A DNA stretch of 64,000 nt from Ignavibacteriota bacterium (GCA_016716225.1 JADJWT010000001.1:434001-498000), one strand, 5' to 3'. Counted from the stretch's first letter, positions 51,989 to 62,909 are shown. Made by a program: numbers and translations. The notes: a model not told the origin generated them from the letters alone.

Positions 51989-52921
51989 TTAATTTGTTGT
52001 TAAATCTCTAAAAATATCTTCAAGTTTTGTTTCAATTGGAGTTAGTTCCGATAAAACCCAATTATTTTTTACACACATTTCAAAAATTGATTTTTTTGAG
52101 CTCTTTTCATTTTTACTATTAACGTAAAATGAAAAGTCTACTTCTTTTATCGGATCAACCATTGCAACCGATTCTAAATTTTGCAAAGTTTTAATTACAA
52201 TATTTTTATCTGAAGCTTCAGAAATTCCAACTTTTAAAACTTCTTGACCTTGGGCTTGTTTTCTCAAACTTTCAGAAGTTCCATCCGCAACAATTTTACC
52301 ATCATTAATAATTAAAATTCTATCACAAGTTGCTTCAACTTCCGGCAAAATATGCGTACTTAGAATTACAGTTTTTTCCCTTCCAATTTCTCTAATTAAA
52401 TTTCTTATTTCTACAATTTGATTTGGATCCAAACCGGTTGTTGGTTCATCCAAAATTAAAATTTCTGGATCATGAATTAACGCTTGAGCTAATCCCACTC
52501 TTTGCTTATAGCCTTTAGAAAGCTCACCAATTTTTTTATGTTTCTCAATATTTAATCCGCAAACTTTAACCATTTGAGCAATTCTATCTTTAACTTTTTC
52601 TTTTGGTACATTTTGAAGTTCAGCAATAAATTCCAAATATTCTAAAACCGGCATATCATGATAAAGCGGATTACTTTCTGGTAAATAGCCGATCATTCTC
52701 TTAACTTTTTCGGGTTCTTCTAGAACAGAAATTCCATTAATTTTTGCATCGCCATCGGATGGAGCCATAAATCCGGTAATTATTTTCATAGTTGTAGTTT
52801 TTCCGGCACCGTTTGGACCAAGAAATCCAAGAACTTCTCCCGTTTTAACTTCAAAAGAAATATTATCAATAGCTCTTTGTGTTTGATATTTTTTTGTCAG
52901 ATTCGTTACGGTAACACTCAT
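51989..52921 (-). CDS. GldA-like ABC transporter ATPase
   Basis: 310 residues. Walker A GPNGAGKTTTM, Q-loop, signature LSKGYKQRVGLAQAL, Walker B ILILDEPTTGLD and switch His in ILSTHILPEVE are all intact. The C-terminal 80 residues (about 230-310) are the accessory domain usual in this family. The pattern GYLPESNPLYHDMPVLEYL is typical of GldA. It powers the permease and GldG-like protein encoded downstream. Confidence 0.92.
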   Translation of the reverse strand: MSVTVTNLTKKYQTQRAIDNISFEVKTGEVLGFLGPNGAGKTTTMKIITGFMAPSDGDAKINGISVLEEPEKVKRMIGYLPESNPLYHDMPVLEYLEFIAELQNVPKEKVKDRIAQMVKVCGLNIEKHKKIGELSKGYKQRVGLAQALIHDPEILILDEPTTGLDPNQIVEIRNLIREIGREKTVILSTHILPEVEATCDRILIINDGKIVADGTSESLRKQAQGQEVLKVGISEASDKNIVIKTLQNLESVAMVDPIKEVDFSFYVNSKNEKSSKKSIFEMCVKNNWVLSELTPIETKLEDIFRDLTTN

Positions 52922-53031
52922 ATGTTCAAATACCTATTTTTTTCGGTGAGAAAAATATTAAGTGATTAAAAAAAATTCAATAATAAAATTAACAATGTTG
53001 TTTTACAAAATTTGATTTTTACGGTTCCAAA

Positions 53032-53715
53032 TTATTTTTCAAGAATTTTAATTCCATTTTTTCCGGCAACAATTACTTTTGATGTAAGTTTAAGAAAAAG
53101 TCCATGTTCAATAATTCCGGCTCTGTTTTCTAATTTTTCAGCAAGTTCAAAAGGATTTTGAATAATTCCAAAATTTGTATCTAAGATAAAATTTCCTTCA
53201 TCTGTAACTAATGGAGAGCCATTTTCAAATTTTCGAAGTTTTGGTTTTCCATTAATTGATTCTAAAAATTTCATTTCCAAAGGATACGCAAATTGCAAAA
53301 CTTCAACAGGAACCGCCCAATTTGTTCCCAATTTTTCAGAGAGTTTTGTTTCATCAACAACGATAATTAATTTCTTACTCGCTTGGGCAATTACTTTTTC
53401 TCTAAGATGAGCCGCTCCGCCGCCTTTGATCAAATTTAAATATTTATCAACTTCATCGGCACCGTCAATTGTTACATCAATTTCTTGTTTTTCGTGAAAT
53501 GTTGTTAACGGAATTCCAAACTCATTTGCTAATTTTGAAGTTTTATCCGAACTTGAAATTCCTACAATATTTTCCAATTCACCGCTTTTTATTAATTGTC
53601 CAATTTTTTGGATTGCATAATAAAAAGTACTTCCGGAACCTAAACCAATTACCATTCCAGATTGAATTTCTTCAACAGCTTTTTCAGCAGCAAGTTTTTT
53701 AAATTGTTCAATCAT
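53032..53715 (-). CDS. rpiA: Ribose-5-phosphate isomerase A
   Basis: 227 residues from the ATG at 53715 (MIEQFKKLAAEKAVEE), which matches the normal start of the family; an in-frame ATG at 53772 would add a basic non-conserved extension. Catalyses the exchange of ribose 5-phosphate and ribulose 5-phosphate in the pentose phosphate pathway. Motifs: MVIGLGSGSTFYYAI, TIDGADEVD with the catalytic Asp, LIKGGGAAHLREKVIA and VVDETKL with the catalytic residues, then VPVEVLQFA. Confidence 0.94.
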   Translation of the reverse strand: MIEQFKKLAAEKAVEEIQSGMVIGLGSGSTFYYAIQKIGQLIKSGELENIVGISSSDKTSKLANEFGIPLTTFHEKQEIDVTIDGADEVDKYLNLIKGGGAAHLREKVIAQASKKLIIVVDETKLSEKLGTNWAVPVEVLQFAYPLEMKFLESINGKPKLRKFENGSPLVTDEGNFILDTNFGIIQNPFELAEKLENRAGIIEHGLFLKLTSKVIVAGKNGIKILEK

Positions 53716-53824
53716 ATATTTTATTTTTGTTTGTGAAGTAAATTTATAGAAATTGTGCAAAAATTTATGCACCTAAAATGTTAATAAATAATTTTATTTT
53801 TTTAGATTAGTAATATTCATCAAA

Positions 53825-54460
53825 ATGAGAAAAATTATGCATGGTAAAATAATTTATTTATTTTTTACAATTATATTACTTTCTGGTTGTTCTTCAAAAA
53901 TTGAAGATATTTACCAAAAAAATTTAGAAGGACCAATTGCTGCTGGTTGCCCTGGGGTAACATATCCAAATTGGAAAACTTCAGAATATGTTTTACCATT
54001 TCCAATTGGGAAATCCTACAAAGTAGATTTAAGCAATTGCAGCGGTTCATTTCACGGAAAAGGTGAACCAGATCAATTTGCAGTTGATTTTAATATGAAA
54101 ATTGGATCTTTAATTACAGCTTCTAGAAAAGGAAAAGTTGTACATGTTGTTGAAAGTGGTAAAGATGGTGAACATCCAAATAATTTGATTGTTATTGATC
54201 ATGGTGATAGTACTTTTGCCCAATATATGCATCTTACCCGAAAAGGTTCTTATGTAGAAGTTGGAGATTCTGTGGAACAAGGTGATAAAATTGGATTAAG
54301 CGGTAGTACCGGACTAGCTGGTTATCCTCACTTGCATTTTGTAGTAACTAAGAGTTCTTGGGAATGGCCATATGAATCAATTCCAATAACTTTTAAAAAT
54401 ACTTTATCAAATGAACGTGGTTTATTTTCCGGAACACTTTATGAAGCTTTTGAATACTAA
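53825..54460 (+). CDS. M23-family (LytM) peptidase-like lipoprotein
   Basis: 211 residues with a lipobox ending at Cys22 (TIILLSGC). The M23 fold is seen in HGKGEPDQFAVDFNMKIGS (zinc His and Asp), GKVVHVVESG, NLIVIDHGDSTFAQYMHL, VEVGDSVEQGDKIGLSGSTG and HLHFVV (zinc His). All zinc ligands of active LytM enzymes seem present (H-D-H), so it may cut peptidoglycan cross-links. It is divergent from rpiA and convergent with the SDR gene. A second possible start is the ATG of MHGKIIY at residue 5. Confidence 0.87.
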   Translation: MRKIMHGKIIYLFFTIILLSGCSSKIEDIYQKNLEGPIAAGCPGVTYPNWKTSEYVLPFPIGKSYKVDLSNCSGSFHGKGEPDQFAVDFNMKIGSLITASRKGKVVHVVESGKDGEHPNNLIVIDHGDSTFAQYMHLTRKGSYVEVGDSVEQGDKIGLSGSTGLAGYPHLHFVVTKSSWEWPYESIPITFKNTLSNERGLFSGTLYEAFEY

Positions 54461-54476
54461 TTATTAATCCAATAAA

Positions 54477-55184
54477 TCAATCATTAGGATTTGTTGCAAA
54501 AACTGTTAATTCAATAATAAATCCTCTTTCATTCATTTCCAACGCAGAAACAATTGTGTGAGCAATATCTTCGCCAATTAATTTTGTTGGATTAAAATTT
54601 CTTCCGACTCTTCCGGAATTTACAACAAAATCCGTTTGAACTTCGGAAGGATTTATTAAAATTACTCGAATGTTAAATGGTCTCAATTCCGCACGCCAGC
54701 ATTCTGTCATTCCGCGTAAAGCAAATTTAGATGCAACATAAGAAGTTCCACCAGCAAAACCTTTAGTAGCTGCGGTTGAAGCAATATTTATAATATCTCC
54801 GCCATTTTTTAATTTGAATATTTTTGATGCTTCTCTTGCAGCTAAAGCGGCTCCTATTACATTTGTCTGTAAAACATCATTGAATTTCTCAACATTAACA
54901 TTTTCAAGAGTTTCAAAATAACCAAAGCCGGCATTGTTAATTAAAACATCCAAAGTGCCGAATTTGTTTTTTATATTTTGAAAAAGTTCAAGAACTTCAT
55001 TCTCTTTTGAAACATCAGAAACAAATCCGGTAAACCCAAATTTATTTACCACATTTTCTAGCTTTGATTTATTTCTTCCGGTTATTATAACTTCTGAACC
55101 TTTTTCTTTTAACTTAATTGCGGTTGAAAGTCCAATACCTGAACTTCCTCCGGTAACTAAAATTATTTTTTTATCTATATTCAT
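54477..55184 (-). CDS. Short-chain dehydrogenase/reductase
   Basis: 235 residues from the ATG at 55184, preceded by GGAAGT; the earlier in-frame ATG at 55214 would overlap the pbpC stop and lacks such a site. Classical SDR signature: cofactor loop TGGSSGIG, NNAGFGYFE, catalytic Ser in NIASTAA region and YVASK (Tyr, Lys), followed by NPSEVQTDF. The residue after the second beta strand (TGRNKSK) is Arg-Asn, which suggests NADPH. It is 26 bases after pbpC. The substrate cannot be told. Confidence 0.9.
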   Translation of the reverse strand: MNIDKKIILVTGGSSGIGLSTAIKLKEKGSEVIITGRNKSKLENVVNKFGFTGFVSDVSKENEVLELFQNIKNKFGTLDVLINNAGFGYFETLENVNVEKFNDVLQTNVIGAALAAREASKIFKLKNGGDIINIASTAATKGFAGGTSYVASKFALRGMTECWRAELRPFNIRVILINPSEVQTDFVVNSGRVGRNFNPTKLIGEDIAHTIVSALEMNERGFIIELTVFATNPND

Positions 55185-55210
55185 TTTACTTCCTTTCTCT
55201 TTTTTATTGA

Positions 55211-57523
55211 TCAATAAAATTTCACATTGATTTTAATTTTACTTGTTCCGCCCTTATCATCAGAACAAAGAATATTTACGATTTTCTTCTTGGGGATAAA
55301 AAATATTTTTTCGCCCGGTACACATTTTTTATAAAATTCATCATTAATATACCAATAATGCGATAAAACATTTGATGTTGAAACAGCTTGTAATAATAAT
55401 TTTTGATCGGAATTTTTATCAATATAATAATCATAATTTTCCAACGGAGAAATTATTTTGGGACCATTATTATTTAATTTGCTGTTACAATCGGGATTAT
55501 GTAAAGGCGGTTCGCCAATGTGAATATTATTTTTCTTATACCATAATTTTAGATCCGGATCTAAAACCTGATACGCAATTTCCCTATATTTATTATTTCC
55601 TAAACACTCGGCACAATAAACTTTTGTTTCATTTTCATCAACTAAAAAAGTTTTGTATCTATCACATTTTTTTTGATGTGAAACATTTTCAATGTAATAA
55701 TCATAAATAATGTTTTTACAATTTTCTGTTGGAAGAAGTCCGGTTTCCTCACAAACTTTTCTTTCTAATATTTCGTAAGGAATATCAAACCATTTTTTTT
55801 CTGAATTATAATCTATTGAATTGAATAGATCAAATAAAAGCGGTACAGCCATTTCAGCACCGGATAAATATGGTGAACCTTTTCCACTAAAATTTCCAAG
55901 CCAAACTCCAATTGTATATTTTGGATTTACACCAATTGCCCATGCATCTCTTTTCCCATAAGATGTTCCGGTTTTCCAAGCTATTTTGGGAAGTTTAGTT
56001 TCTCCAATAAATGTATTGGGGAAATCCGGTCTTTCAATTCCAGACAATATTTTTGTAACTAAATATGAAGCTGATTCGGAAAATATTTGTCTTGAGTTTA
56101 TCTTTTTATTACTCAATTCAAAATTTATTTTTTTAAAATTTCCTTTATTAGCAAATGATGAAAATGCTGTAACAATTTCTTGTAAAGTTGTTCCACATCC
56201 TCCAAGAATAAGTGAAAGTCCGAGTTTATTTTTATCAGCAGATATTTTTTTAAAATCTGTATTTTCTAAGATTTGTATAAAATTATATAAACTAACTTTT
56301 TGCAAAAGTTGAACAGCTGGAATATTTAAAGAATTTTTAAGAGCAAAATCAGCTGTAACTTCTCCATAAAAATTATTATCAAAATTTTCCGGTTCATATC
56401 CACCAAAGTCCATTGGAATATCATTCAATTTCATTTTTGGTGTTAAAATTCCTTTATCGAAAGCTTGTGCATAAAGAAACGGTTTTAAAGTTGAACCGGG
56501 AGAACGAATTGCAGTAATTCCATCAACTTGTCCGGCATTTTCATTATTATTATAATCTGCTGAACCGCAGTAAGCCAAAATATTTCTTGTTTTATTTTCA
56601 ATAATTAAAACTGAACCGTTTGTAACTTCTTTGCTAATATTTCTCGAAATATAATTTGATAAAAGTTTTTCTGATATTTTTTGTTTTGTAAAATCTAAAG
56701 TGCTTTTTATTACTGGTCCTTCAAATGTTCTAATCAATCTATTACAAAAATGCGGTGCAGATTTTGGCATAGAAAATCTATTGGTTTGTAAAGGTTCATA
56801 GAGAGCGTCTATTAAAATTTTCTCCTCGAAAACTTTTCCATCAATAAATTTATTTATCCAAATATCTCTTTTGATTTTGGTATTAATATAATTTTTATCT
56901 AACCGATAATTGTTCGGATCGTTTGGAATAACTGCAAGAGTTATAGATTGAGCAAGACTTAATTTATTCGGCGGTCGATTAAAATAAATATACGATGCGG
57001 CTTTTACTCCTTCTATATTTCCACCATAAGGAAGATAATTTAAATACATTTCAAGAATTTCTTTTTTGGAATAAAGAATTTCAATTTGTATTGCACGAAG
57101 AATTTCAAAAAGTTTATTTAGATATGTTCTACTTGATGGATTCCAAATTCTTGCCAACTGCATTGTAATTGTTGATGCTCCGGAGACAATTTTTTTTTGC
57201 GAAAAGTTTAAAAAAAAAGCTCGAAATATTGCAATTGGATTTACCCCAAGATGCCAATAAAAATATTTATCTTCCTTTTCAATAATTGATTGTACCAATT
57301 CCGGAGTAATTTCATTAAGAGAAGTTTTCAATCTCCATTTGTCATCACCGGAAAGATAAGCCGTTAGAAGTGTTCCATCATTAGCTAGAACTTCTTTTGA
57401 AAATATTTTTTCATTCGGTAACGGAAATAAAAAATTCAAAAATGAAAATAATGCAACTACACTTAAGAAAAATACAATTAAACGCGTAAATATTTTTTTA
57501 GTTCTTAATTTCACATTATTCAA
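55211..57523 (-). CDS. pbpC: Penicillin-binding protein 1C
   Basis: 770 residues, anchored by one helix (LIVFFLSVVALFSFLNFLFP). The glycosyltransferase domain (GT51) has EKEDKYFYWHLGVNP with its catalytic Glu, GASTITMQLAR and KKEILEMYLNYLPYGG. The transpeptidase domain has S344 in SPGSTLKPF, NSLNIPA and the KTGTSYG box. The C-terminus carries the PBP1C-type extension (BiPBP_C) with Cys in CEETGLLPTENC and CAECL. It polymerises and cross-links peptidoglycan. Its start overlaps the alpha-2-macroglobulin stop by 8 bases, the classic bacterial pairing. Confidence 0.95.
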   Translation of the reverse strand: MNNVKLRTKKIFTRLIVFFLSVVALFSFLNFLFPLPNEKIFSKEVLANDGTLLTAYLSGDDKWRLKTSLNEITPELVQSIIEKEDKYFYWHLGVNPIAIFRAFFLNFSQKKIVSGASTITMQLARIWNPSSRTYLNKLFEILRAIQIEILYSKKEILEMYLNYLPYGGNIEGVKAASYIYFNRPPNKLSLAQSITLAVIPNDPNNYRLDKNYINTKIKRDIWINKFIDGKVFEEKILIDALYEPLQTNRFSMPKSAPHFCNRLIRTFEGPVIKSTLDFTKQKISEKLLSNYISRNISKEVTNGSVLIIENKTRNILAYCGSADYNNNENAGQVDGITAIRSPGSTLKPFLYAQAFDKGILTPKMKLNDIPMDFGGYEPENFDNNFYGEVTADFALKNSLNIPAVQLLQKVSLYNFIQILENTDFKKISADKNKLGLSLILGGCGTTLQEIVTAFSSFANKGNFKKINFELSNKKINSRQIFSESASYLVTKILSGIERPDFPNTFIGETKLPKIAWKTGTSYGKRDAWAIGVNPKYTIGVWLGNFSGKGSPYLSGAEMAVPLLFDLFNSIDYNSEKKWFDIPYEILERKVCEETGLLPTENCKNIIYDYYIENVSHQKKCDRYKTFLVDENETKVYCAECLGNNKYREIAYQVLDPDLKLWYKKNNIHIGEPPLHNPDCNSKLNNNGPKIISPLENYDYYIDKNSDQKLLLQAVSTSNVLSHYWYINDEFYKKCVPGEKIFFIPKKKIVNILCSDDKGGTSKIKINVKFY

Positions 57524-60500
57524 TCACAACCTTTCCGTTCCCGTTGAATGAATGATATTCCCTATCATACATAGCTTCCGCGGCAATTACTGGTAGTTGA
57601 TATTCACCTTTATTTACAACTCTCAGCATGTAATAAAAATCATTAGTTTTGTTTGCATTCAAATTTGTAAATAAAATTAACCTATCATCTCTCACATCCA
57701 TATATTGCACATATAATGGATTTTTATTTTCCCAATTAAAATTTGTTGATGTTGATAGCCGTGGATTCTCAATTTCAAATCCAGCTGGAATTAAATCAGA
57801 TATAACAATATTTTCAGCTGATCTTTGTCCACCCGTTAATGATATTTTGCAAACAATCAAATCACCTTGTATAAATTTATTATTTGTAATTTCATTTTTG
57901 GTTTTGTAGTTATAATATGTTCTTCTAACTTTCATTTGCGAATCAATAATTTTCACATCCGGTTTCGTACTTATTCCTTCCGTATTCCAGAAGTAGTAAA
58001 CTCTTCCTTCACCTTTTGCATTTATATTTATTTTACCCAAGTGAAGATTATTATTAGAAATTGTAATATCCGAATTTTTATATGTTCCAAGATTTTTACC
58101 ATTTGAAATTACATCAACTTGCAGATCAGATTTTGTCTGCGATTTAAGAGCTTTGCCCAAGGCAAGAAACGTAAATGAAGTTTCTTGTGTTGAATATATA
58201 TTTTCAGAATTTTGACTTAGATATTTTACAATAATTGGAATTTGCAAATTACTTGGATCAACTTCCAAAAGTACATTTAACATAATTGCATTGGCTCTAA
58301 TGTTGGAATCAAAACATCCGCCTGAAAGTCTTTCTGTTTTTTCTTCGTTAAAATTATTTGGAATTAATTCCGCAAATGAATTTCTCTTTTCCATTAAAGC
58401 AAATGCACCCGCCAATAAATATTTTGTATCATTTGTTAGTAGCTGCGGCATTGCTTTATAATAATTCATAGTTGAAATATCGCCTTTGTTGGTAAGTGCT
58501 AAAACATATAAAGCATAAATAATTTCTTTTTGTGCAATCTTAATTATTGTTTTCTGATTGTTCGAATAAGTTACATAATCAACTATATTTTTTTCTTTAA
58601 CTTTTCTTCCCAAGTACGAAATTAATTTTGAGAAAACATTTTCATCAACATAAAATCCGGCTTTTTTAGCTTCAACTAAAAAATGAGTTGCATAAACAGT
58701 TCCCCAAAAATTTGATTCGTTAGAACCTTGCCAATAAGAAATTGATCCATCATAAAGTTGCATTGATTCTAATTTTTTAATTCCTTCATTAACAAAAAAT
58801 ATAGAATTGTTATTTTCAAATAATTTTGGATTAATATTTTTCGCAATATCTCCAAAATACAATTGTGGAAAAACCTTAGATACTGTTTGTTCAACACAAC
58901 CATAAGGATATCCGAGAAGATATTTCAATTGTTTTGCAAATTTTATTACCGGAAGTTTACTAATTGTTAGAGTTGAGCTTTGCGTTGATTTAATAAAATA
59001 ATTTGGCAAATTTATTTCTAATTTATCGCCAGCTTTAATTTCTCCTGAACCGCTTTCAACAACCAATGGTGAAGCTGGTCTAATACCAATATTTATTTCC
59101 TCTTTTATTTTTGCTAAACCTTCGGTTTCAAAAATAATTTTTGCATTCCCAATTTCATTTTTTGCTGATAAATTAAATTGTACAGTTGCAGTTGAATTTG
59201 GATTAATTTCGACTGTTTTATTTTTTTCAGAAATAACTTCTATCGGTCCAGAAACAGATGCTTTAATTTTTACGTTACTTTTTTTGTTGGTAGTATTTAC
59301 CAAAGATATGTTGGAAACAATTTTATCATTTGAAGAAAGAAATCTTGGAATCTGCGATTCTAAAATTAAATCATCCGAAACTTTAATACTTTTATCAGCT
59401 GAACCAAATTTTGGACCGCTATAGACAAGAGCCATTAATCTAAGTTCACCATTAAATTGCGGGATCGGCAGGTTAATTTTAACTTCCCCATTTGAATTGG
59501 TTTTTTTAATCCCGCTCCAGTAAGAAAGAAGTTTGTATCTTTTTGATGTTACCGGATTAACTCTTTTCTTTAACTGACTTGCAAGTTCATCCCCACCTGT
59601 TGATGATTTTTTAGAAATTACTTCGGGCAATAAAAGTGAATAGAGATCATAGCTTTCAACATTTAATGGTCTATCTGCATACATAAAATTATATGCATTT
59701 GGAGTAACAAAATTTTTGATTTGTAAAATCCCCTCATCAACTGCTGCAATAGTTACATAAATATTTTTTTCTTGATTGGTCTTTATTGTAATTTCTTGAG
59801 TTGTGTTTGGTTTAACTTTTTCCGAAGCAATTATTTTTACAGGAAGTTTATTTGCTTTCTTCTCTATTTTTATTGACGCAAATCCATGTCCAACCAAAAA
59901 TGGTGATTCACTTTCTTTTCCGTGAGGTTTAAACAAAGTTGCAGAAATAAAAACATTCGGTAAATAATTTTCAGATAATTCAAATTCTGTTTGCGCCGAA
60001 TTGTTTTTTACATCGATATATTTATATTCATAAATACCTTTTCGTTCCAATGTTAATAGTAATTTTCCGGAAAATGGACATTTAAAAATTGCTTTAACTT
60101 TTTCATTAGGCTCATAAGTTGTTTTATCCAAAACAATTTCTACACTTCCCTCTTTATCAATATCAAAATTTGAAACAGTAAGATCTGACCAGCCATAAAC
60201 GTAAAACTCAGTTTTATAATATGCGCTATTACCTTTTTCGGAAATTCGCAATTCATATTGACCGGTACTTTTTGCATTAACGTTTATTTTTGATGGAACT
60301 CCGCTTATTGAAATTTCTTTTTCCCATTCAACAATTTCTGACTTAACTGAAGTATAAATATTTCTGCTATCGTAATCTTTTCTTAAAACCGAATCCCATT
60401 TATATCTTACTAATTTTGCAATTCCATTAAAACTTTTTGATGGCTTATCATCTTTATCTACCGAAACAATTTCAAAATTGTAGTTCTGATTATTGTTCAA

Positions 60501-62909
60501 ATAATAATCCGGTGATTTGATTCCGATAAAATTATTTTTTGTGAAGATATCAAAATTAACAACGCGGTTTACGGTCCTTCCTGTTAAATCAAATACGCTT
60601 ACATAAGCATAAGCAGAAATTTTTCCGCCACTTAATAATATTTCCGGAATTGTATAATCAATTTCAGCGCTTCCATTTTCATCCAAAGTTCCATCAAAAG
60701 TATAATTGCTGATTGAAGAATTTTCTCCAACGTAATCATCAAAAGTAAAATCTTTAAATTTGTTGCTTCTGAAATTTGTTTGTCTAAACTGGATTTCACC
60801 TTCATATTTTAATTTGGACGCTTTTGCCCCGAATAAAAATTCTGATTCCAAATTTAATTTTACTGATTCACCCAGGATGAATTTTTGCTTATCAATTTTA
60901 AAGTTTACTCTAATTTTATCTGGAACAAAATCTTCAACATTAAAATTATAATAACTAATTATTTTTTTTGCTCCATTATAAAGTTCGGCTTTGTATAATC
61001 CGGTTTGCGCATAAGTCGGCATTACAAATGATTGTTCAAATGATCCTTGTTCATTTAATGTTTTTGGAAATTCTTCAAAAACTTTTCCGGTTGGTGAAAT
61101 AATTTTTAACAAAACCGGTTCATCGGAAATAATTTCCATTTTTTCATTTCTCAAAATTCCGCTTAAATTAACTTTTTCACCTGGACGATATAAATTTCTT
61201 TCTGCATACATGAAAACTGTGTAATTATCTAAAATGTCAGATAATCCACCAACATTAAATCTCGAAGTTTCAACGTATGATTCGCGGAGATCCAAATAAT
61301 TAAAATCATTTTCCTTTTCGATAAAAATTATTCTTGGTGATTCATCTTTGTACTTTCCATTTTCTAAACTAAATTTTGCAACACCGTTTTTATCTGTAAC
61401 TCCTTTCAACATTGATGTATTATGAGTTGAATAAATTTCAACATTTGCTCCTTCAATCGGTTCGGCATTTGAAATTGAATTAACAAAAACAAGCATTTCA
61501 TTTTTGGCTTTTTTTGTAATTATTCCAAAATCAGAAACTGCAACAATTTTTCTATCCTTAATCCATCTTTCTTCGTTGGAAATTATTTCAACTAAAAATA
61601 TTCCTTTCTTATTTTGCGAAACAGCTTTTTCCAAATTAATGTTAATTGTGTTCATCCAATTTTGCGATGAATTTAATTTTACTTTTTCTTTGTACAACGC
61701 TTTACCATAACTGTCTTCACTTTCATGCGGATTCATATAATAATCGTAACTATAATATCCCCAATAATCATTATTTAAATTATTTTTGAAATACATAATA
61801 TTATTTTTCTGAATTTGCGAAACTTCAATATCCACAGCATCAATATTTACAATATTTGCAGTAAGATTTTTCAAACCAGGAAGCATTAGATATTTTCCCT
61901 GTTTATCGGAAAAATTTATTGAAGGATCAACATTAAAAAGCGAAACAACTCTTTCATAATCTCTATCAAGCGAGCCGCCGTACAAGCCTTGCAAACCTTT
62001 ATTCACTTTTAGTGTAAACGTATTCTCGTTCTGATTTTTTGTAATAATTTTTATGTGATTATCATAAACTTGAGTTTCAAATTCTGTCTTTGGTTCAAGT
62101 GTTAAATAATTATTTACATTTTCTTTTATGATTGCTTGATTTAAGTATATATCAATCCAGCCGTTATTTCCGTCAAATCCGGAAACTACATCGGTTATAT
62201 CAAGTTTTGTAATTTTTAATAATTCGTATTCAAAATTTCTATTTTCTGCTAAACCATCCTTTCCTAAAATTGATTTTAAATCTTTTTTAATTTCGACAGA
62301 AATATTTTGATTTTCAGAAGTCTGTTTAATTTCACCCAAATTGATAGAAATTATATTTGACGAAGAAGTTGTTGTAATTTCAAAATTTGAGATATTTTTT
62401 CCATCAATGGAAATTGTTAAGAATGATGAAAGCTCTTGTGGTTGAACAGGATAATTAAAATGTAAATTTGTTTGAATACTTGTAACATAAGATTTATGTG
62501 GAATTTGCGTCCAAAAAAATTCTGCTTTGGTTACATCAAAATGCGGAGTATTAAAATTATAAGTTTCAAAATCAGTACTTAAATTTTTATTAAACAAAAC
62601 TTTAGTTGTAATTTTCGCAGAGTAATTCTGCATAGCATCCAAAGCAAAATCCGGAGAAAATTGTAAAGTTCTTGCATCAAGCCATTTGAATTTTCCATTT
62701 ATCTTCGGTTCAAAAGAAATAAATTCATCTGTCAACCATTCACCAATTTTTTCCTCCGGAGCTAAATCTTGAGAAAATTCAACAGTAAAATTTGTAGCTT
62801 TTTCAATTTCACCATTGGGAGAAAAATCAACAACCTTAACTGTATTTTGGGATGAACATGAATAAATTAAAATCATTAAAACAGCAAAAGTTATTTTTGG
62901 GAAGTTCAT
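57516..62909 (-). CDS. Bacterial alpha-2-macroglobulin lipoprotein with thioester
   Basis: 1797 residues. The lipobox ends at Cys18 (MILIYSC), giving an inner-membrane or periplasmic lipoprotein. MG domains fill the first half (LYRPGEKVNLSGILRN, PTGKVFEEFPK); the bait/A2M domain (RVNPVTSKRYKLLSYWSG; LPIPQFNGELRLMALVYSG) leads to the thioester domain with GCVEQ, in which C1338 and Q1341 form the reactive bond. The end has the receptor-like domain (LIPAGFEIENPRLS). It is thought to trap proteases that reach the periplasm, while the coupled PBP1C repairs peptidoglycan. Starts at 62909; the 8-base overlap with pbpC indicates translational coupling. Confidence 0.94.
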   Translation of the reverse strand: MNFPKITFAVLMILIYSCSSQNTVKVVDFSPNGEIEKATNFTVEFSQDLAPEEKIGEWLTDEFISFEPKINGKFKWLDARTLQFSPDFALDAMQNYSAKITTKVLFNKNLSTDFETYNFNTPHFDVTKAEFFWTQIPHKSYVTSIQTNLHFNYPVQPQELSSFLTISIDGKNISNFEITTTSSSNIISINLGEIKQTSENQNISVEIKKDLKSILGKDGLAENRNFEYELLKITKLDITDVVSGFDGNNGWIDIYLNQAIIKENVNNYLTLEPKTEFETQVYDNHIKIITKNQNENTFTLKVNKGLQGLYGGSLDRDYERVVSLFNVDPSINFSDKQGKYLMLPGLKNLTANIVNIDAVDIEVSQIQKNNIMYFKNNLNNDYWGYYSYDYYMNPHESEDSYGKALYKEKVKLNSSQNWMNTININLEKAVSQNKKGIFLVEIISNEERWIKDRKIVAVSDFGIITKKAKNEMLVFVNSISNAEPIEGANVEIYSTHNTSMLKGVTDKNGVAKFSLENGKYKDESPRIIFIEKENDFNYLDLRESYVETSRFNVGGLSDILDNYTVFMYAERNLYRPGEKVNLSGILRNEKMEIISDEPVLLKIISPTGKVFEEFPKTLNEQGSFEQSFVMPTYAQTGLYKAELYNGAKKIISYYNFNVEDFVPDKIRVNFKIDKQKFILGESVKLNLESEFLFGAKASKLKYEGEIQFRQTNFRSNKFKDFTFDDYVGENSSISNYTFDGTLDENGSAEIDYTIPEILLSGGKISAYAYVSVFDLTGRTVNRVVNFDIFTKNNFIGIKSPDYYLNNNQNYNFEIVSVDKDDKPSKSFNGIAKLVRYKWDSVLRKDYDSRNIYTSVKSEIVEWEKEISISGVPSKINVNAKSTGQYELRISEKGNSAYYKTEFYVYGWSDLTVSNFDIDKEGSVEIVLDKTTYEPNEKVKAIFKCPFSGKLLLTLERKGIYEYKYIDVKNNSAQTEFELSENYLPNVFISATLFKPHGKESESPFLVGHGFASIKIEKKANKLPVKIIASEKVKPNTTQEITIKTNQEKNIYVTIAAVDEGILQIKNFVTPNAYNFMYADRPLNVESYDLYSLLLPEVISKKSSTGGDELASQLKKRVNPVTSKRYKLLSYWSGIKKTNSNGEVKINLPIPQFNGELRLMALVYSGPKFGSADKSIKVSDDLILESQIPRFLSSNDKIVSNISLVNTTNKKSNVKIKASVSGPIEVISEKNKTVEINPNSTATVQFNLSAKNEIGNAKIIFETEGLAKIKEEINIGIRPASPLVVESGSGEIKAGDKLEINLPNYFIKSTQSSTLTISKLPVIKFAKQLKYLLGYPYGCVEQTVSKVFPQLYFGDIAKNINPKLFENNNSIFFVNEGIKKLESMQLYDGSISYWQGSNESNFWGTVYATHFLVEAKKAGFYVDENVFSKLISYLGRKVKEKNIVDYVTYSNNQKTIIKIAQKEIIYALYVLALTNKGDISTMNYYKAMPQLLTNDTKYLLAGAFALMEKRNSFAELIPNNFNEEKTERLSGGCFDSNIRANAIMLNVLLEVDPSNLQIPIIVKYLSQNSENIYSTQETSFTFLALGKALKSQTKSDLQVDVISNGKNLGTYKNSDITISNNNLHLGKININAKGEGRVYYFWNTEGISTKPDVKIIDSQMKVRRTYYNYKTKNEITNNKFIQGDLIVCKISLTGGQRSAENIVISDLIPAGFEIENPRLSTSTNFNWENKNPLYVQYMDVRDDRLILFTNLNANKTNDFYYMLRVVNKGEYQLPVIAAEAMYDREYHSFNGNGKVVIE

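Noticed and set aside
55372..62000. Several plus-strand open frames of 60-110 codons opposite pbpC and the alpha-2-macroglobulin gene
   Set aside because: They lack ribosome sites and domain content and are mirror images of strongly supported genes with intact catalytic motifs.
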